Assembly (NCBI GenBank): GCA_017635415.1
Contig: JAGBLM010000064.1
Span: 1 to 33,350 of the forward strand
Length of the DNA stretch: 33,350 nucleotides
Reading direction: 5' to 3'
Origin: Succinivibrio sp.
GTDB taxonomy: Bacteria; Pseudomonadota; Gammaproteobacteria; Enterobacterales; Succinivibrionaceae
The notes beneath the pieces were generated by a model, which made no database searches, was not told where the DNA came from, and saw only the letters and a list, made by a program, of their open reading frames with translations. How positions within the stretch are numbered: position 1 is the stretch's first letter; each line of letters starts with the position of its first letter. A program made the position numbers and the translations under genes. Positions 31,810 to 33,350 of this stretch are shown here, one piece after another.

Positions 31810-32307
31810 TTATGTTAACGCAAAAAAAGCATAAATGATGAGACAAAAGCAAATCCCGAGGTTTAGTTCACAGGAAAAATGAGGGCAGATACGGTTTAGT
31901 CTGCTTAATGTCCGAACTGCATTTATGCCTTTCAGTTTTTTAAGAACATACATTGCACAAAGCTTTGGTTGATCAAATCCAGTCTGGTATTTATCAGCAA
32001 CCAGTAAAACCTGGTATTCATCTTTATTAAATTCACTTGGCAGGTTCTTTTCAGAGAATCCGTTCAGTCCAGATTCTGAGTAATCAGTTCCGTCGACACT
32101 TACTTTTCCTGAGAATGCAACCAGTGCTTTTATATTGGTATAGCCCTTTTCCCTTGTATACTGTTCAAATGCTTGACGGTATCGAACAGCACCTGCTCTG
32201 GATTCTGTAACAACCATAGCTTTTGCTTGCCCATTGAGTTCATGCATTACGGTTGTTCTAAACTTCTTCGATACGACCTCATTAACTGTAGTTTCCTTTA
32301 ATAGCAT
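31810..32307 (-). pseudogene. hsdR: Type I restriction endonuclease HsdR fragment
   Basis: A 165-codon remnant of the HsdR motor subunit, the ATP-dependent DNA translocase/nuclease of type I restriction systems. The second helicase domain is clear: A-M-V-V-T-E-S-R-A-G-A-V-R-Y, L-V-A-F-S-G-K-V, L-L-V-A-D-K-Y-Q-T-G-F-D-Q-P and the T-L-S-R-L-N-R-I-C-P motif. Full HsdR is about 1000 residues; here the nuclease and first helicase domain are missing upstream. After I-C-P the sequence becomes unrelated (H-F-S-C-E-L-N onward), so the C-terminus is lost too. No hsdM or hsdS is present. Non-functional remnant. Confidence 0.85.
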
Positions 32308-32324
32308 TGTAGATGAAATATAAT

Positions 32325-32353
32325 TTGACTTTTGATAACTAATTAGTTATCTT
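32325..32353 (+). promoter_or_regulatory. Promoter with embedded 18-bp perfect palindrome of the toxin-antitoxin genes
   Basis: TTGACT (32325-32330) and TATCTT (32348-32353) are exactly 17 bases apart, 25 bases before the toxin start. The spacer and -10 contain GATAACTAATTAGTTATC (32334-32351), a perfect palindrome. Bound antitoxin would block RNA polymerase, the usual autoregulation of HigBA-type systems. Confidence 0.8.
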
Positions 32354-32377
32354 TAATGTAGAGGGAGGTTAATTCCT

Positions 32378-32743
32378 TTGCACGATATATATTTTTATAA
32401 AGACCGTAATGGAAATCAGCCTGTTCTTGAGTATCTTAGAGAACTTGCATCTGGTGACAGTAAAGACTCAAGGATTAAGCTAAATAAAATCAGAGATTAT
32501 ATTCAGATTTTGAGGATGTATGGTAAACAAGCAGGTGAACCTTATATAAAGCATCTTCAAGGCGAAGTATATGAATTAAGACCTTTGAGAGATCGTATTC
32601 TGTTTGTGGCTTGGGTGAATGACAGTTATGTTCTTCTACACCATTTCATGAAAAAGACACAGAAAACTCCTAGAAAAGAAATAGAAAAAGCTTTTCGTGA
32701 GTTTGAAGATCTAAAAAATTCTGAAGAGGAGACAAATGAATAA
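32378..32743 (+). CDS. higB: HigB-like toxin, Gp49/DUF891 family of the RelE superfamily
   Basis: A 121-residue protein of the phage-derived Gp49-like (DUF891) group, RelE-superfamily ribosome-dependent mRNA interferases. Features: I-Y-F-Y-K-D-R-N-G-N-Q-P-V-L-E-Y-L near the start, K-H-L-Q-G-E-V-Y-E-L-R-P (about 59-70), R-D-R-I-L-F-V-A-W (about 71-80) and H-H-F-M-K-K-T-Q-K-T-P (about 88-98), all typical of the family. The start is TTG (32378) with GGGAGG nine bases upstream. The toxin gene comes first and overlaps the antitoxin by 8 bases, the higBA order. An intact HTH partner and promoter suggest a live system. Confidence 0.88.
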   Translation: MHDIYFYKDRNGNQPVLEYLRELASGDSKDSRIKLNKIRDYIQILRMYGKQAGEPYIKHLQGEVYELRPLRDRILFVAWVNDSYVLLHHFMKKTQKTPRKEIEKAFREFEDLKNSEEETNE

Positions 32744-33020
32744 AGCTCTAGGACAAAAGTGGGAAGAGGTTGAAAAAGAACTCTTCACACCTGAAGAGAT
32801 TGCAGAAAGTGACCTTAGGGTAGCAGTCATTGGAGAACTGATTAAAGCTCGCAATGAGAAAGGATTAAGCCAAAGAGAACTTTCTTCTTTATCAGGTATT
32901 GCTCAACCTGTTATTGCAAGAATAGAGAAAGGAACTTCCTGTCCTAATCTGGAGACCATCATTAAGCTACTAAGTGTTTTAGGGAAAACTCTTGCTGTTG
33001 TTCCTGCAGCCAAGGAGTAA
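32736..33020 (+). CDS. higA: HigA-like Xre-family HTH antitoxin
   Basis: A 94-residue DNA-binding antitoxin. Residues about 34-86 are an Xre/Cro helix-turn-helix: L-I-K-A-R-N-E-K-G-L-S-Q-R-E-L, S-G-I-A-Q-P-V-I-A-R-I-E-K-G and P-N-L-E-T-I-I-K-L-L-S-V-L-G-K. The N-terminal 30 residues (acidic, E-E-V-E-K-E-L-F-T-P-E-E) probably wrap the toxin. GAGGAG inside the toxin gene precedes the ATG. Expected to bind the palindrome at 32334-32351 and repress its own operon. No terminator was found after it. Confidence 0.9.
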   Translation: MNKALGQKWEEVEKELFTPEEIAESDLRVAVIGELIKARNEKGLSQRELSSLSGIAQPVIARIEKGTSCPNLETIIKLLSVLGKTLAVVPAAKE

Positions 33021-33155
33021 TTGAATCAAACCAATATTTACAATATGAAAGCAAGTCATTATAGTACTCAGATTCATTATATGTCTTGAGTTATCTTGCA
33101 TATCACAAGTTCAAAGGTAAAAAGAAGCCACTCTCCAAATGAGTAACTTAGCATA

Positions 33156-33350
33156 CTATAAACTATTACTTATTTCTTTTGCTAATTTTATTGCTTTTAA
33201 CTCCTCGTTATCTAAAACAAAATTTATTAAATCTTGACTGTCTCAAGATTAGGTTTTGACTATATCAGGTTCTTGATTCCACAAGAATTATTATCAATCG
33301 AAAAGATATTTACCTCTTTGTTTTACAGGATAATTCTTGTCAAAACAATC
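33156..33350 (-). pseudogene. Decayed coding remnant with in-frame stops, partial
   Basis: From the window edge one minus-strand frame reads D-C-F-D-K-N-Y-P-V-K-Q-R-G-K-Y-L-F-D, then three stops (33288-33296), then N-Q-E-P-D-I-V-K-T, a stop, S, another stop, and from 33242 S-Q-D-L-I-N-F-V-L-D-N-E-E-L-K-A-I-K-L-A and a further 7 residues to a stop at 33156. The residues look coding but the frame is broken, so it may be the 3' end of a lost gene on the same strand as the HsdR fragment. The family is not recognised. The rest of 33021-33155 shows nothing. Confidence 0.35.

Noticed and set aside
1..33350. CRISPR array, rRNA, phage structural cluster
   Set aside because: No regularly spaced direct repeats, rRNA segments or phage head/tail gene runs were seen; VgrG alone is not evidence of a prophage.

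Overview
The window looks like a chromosomal segment of a Gram-negative, probably anaerobic, gut gammaproteobacterium. SlyX ending in PPPHY, a YfcD-type NUDIX protein, DUF805, an AcrAB-type RND pump and an autotransporter point to Gammaproteobacteria. A rubredoxin-tailed metallo-beta-lactamase-fold protein and a Firmicutes-style Y-family polymerase with YolD partners suggest an anaerobe that exchanges genes with Firmicutes. Succinivibrionaceae would fit, but this is inference. No rRNA, tRNA or CRISPR array was seen.

Layout. Bases 1-161 hold the right end of an IS200/IS605-type element with the 3' part of a TnpB omega RNA; tnpB would lie upstream of the window. A DUF805 membrane protein and a NUDIX hydrolase follow. 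At 1324-4964 (minus) a five-gene operon encodes two HMA-like proteins without CxxC, a P1B-type ATPase with DFSC in place of CPC, and two tiny glycine-zipper membrane proteins. After slyX comes a minus-strand group (10552 to 5552) with an orphan VgrG-type spike, a small membrane protein with heptad repeats and a DUF6931-like protein, but no sheath, tube or baseplate genes. Next are an autotransporter, a HAD phosphatase and an exported protein. A translesion-polymerase module (Y-family polymerase plus overlapping YolD-like gene) is followed by a second, divergent YolD-like gene behind a perfect 9-3-9 palindrome.

The 18095-20444 region holds two CG-centred operator-like sites, a strong terminator that may end a small RNA, a TetR regulator and the metallo-beta-lactamase-rubredoxin gene it probably controls. 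At 20445-29561 a Cache-HAMP-GGDEF diguanylate cyclase overlaps by 4 bases with a receptor that has two solute-binding domains and degenerate GGDEF and EAL domains. These are followed by a lipoprotein adaptor and an RND transporter, also overlapping by 4 bases. A bidirectional terminator separates them from a 697-residue protein of no recognised family that appears to be built from five copies of a helical unit of about 95 residues. The right edge is a decayed locus: an HsdR fragment, a HigBA-type toxin-antitoxin pair with a perfect 18-bp palindrome inside its promoter, and a second coding remnant with several stops.

The items most likely to be new are the five-repeat protein, the ATPase/HMA-like/small-membrane-protein operon, the VgrG-DUF6931-heptad-repeat trio, the TetR/metallo-beta-lactamase-rubredoxin pair and the catalytic/degenerate c-di-GMP receptor pair.
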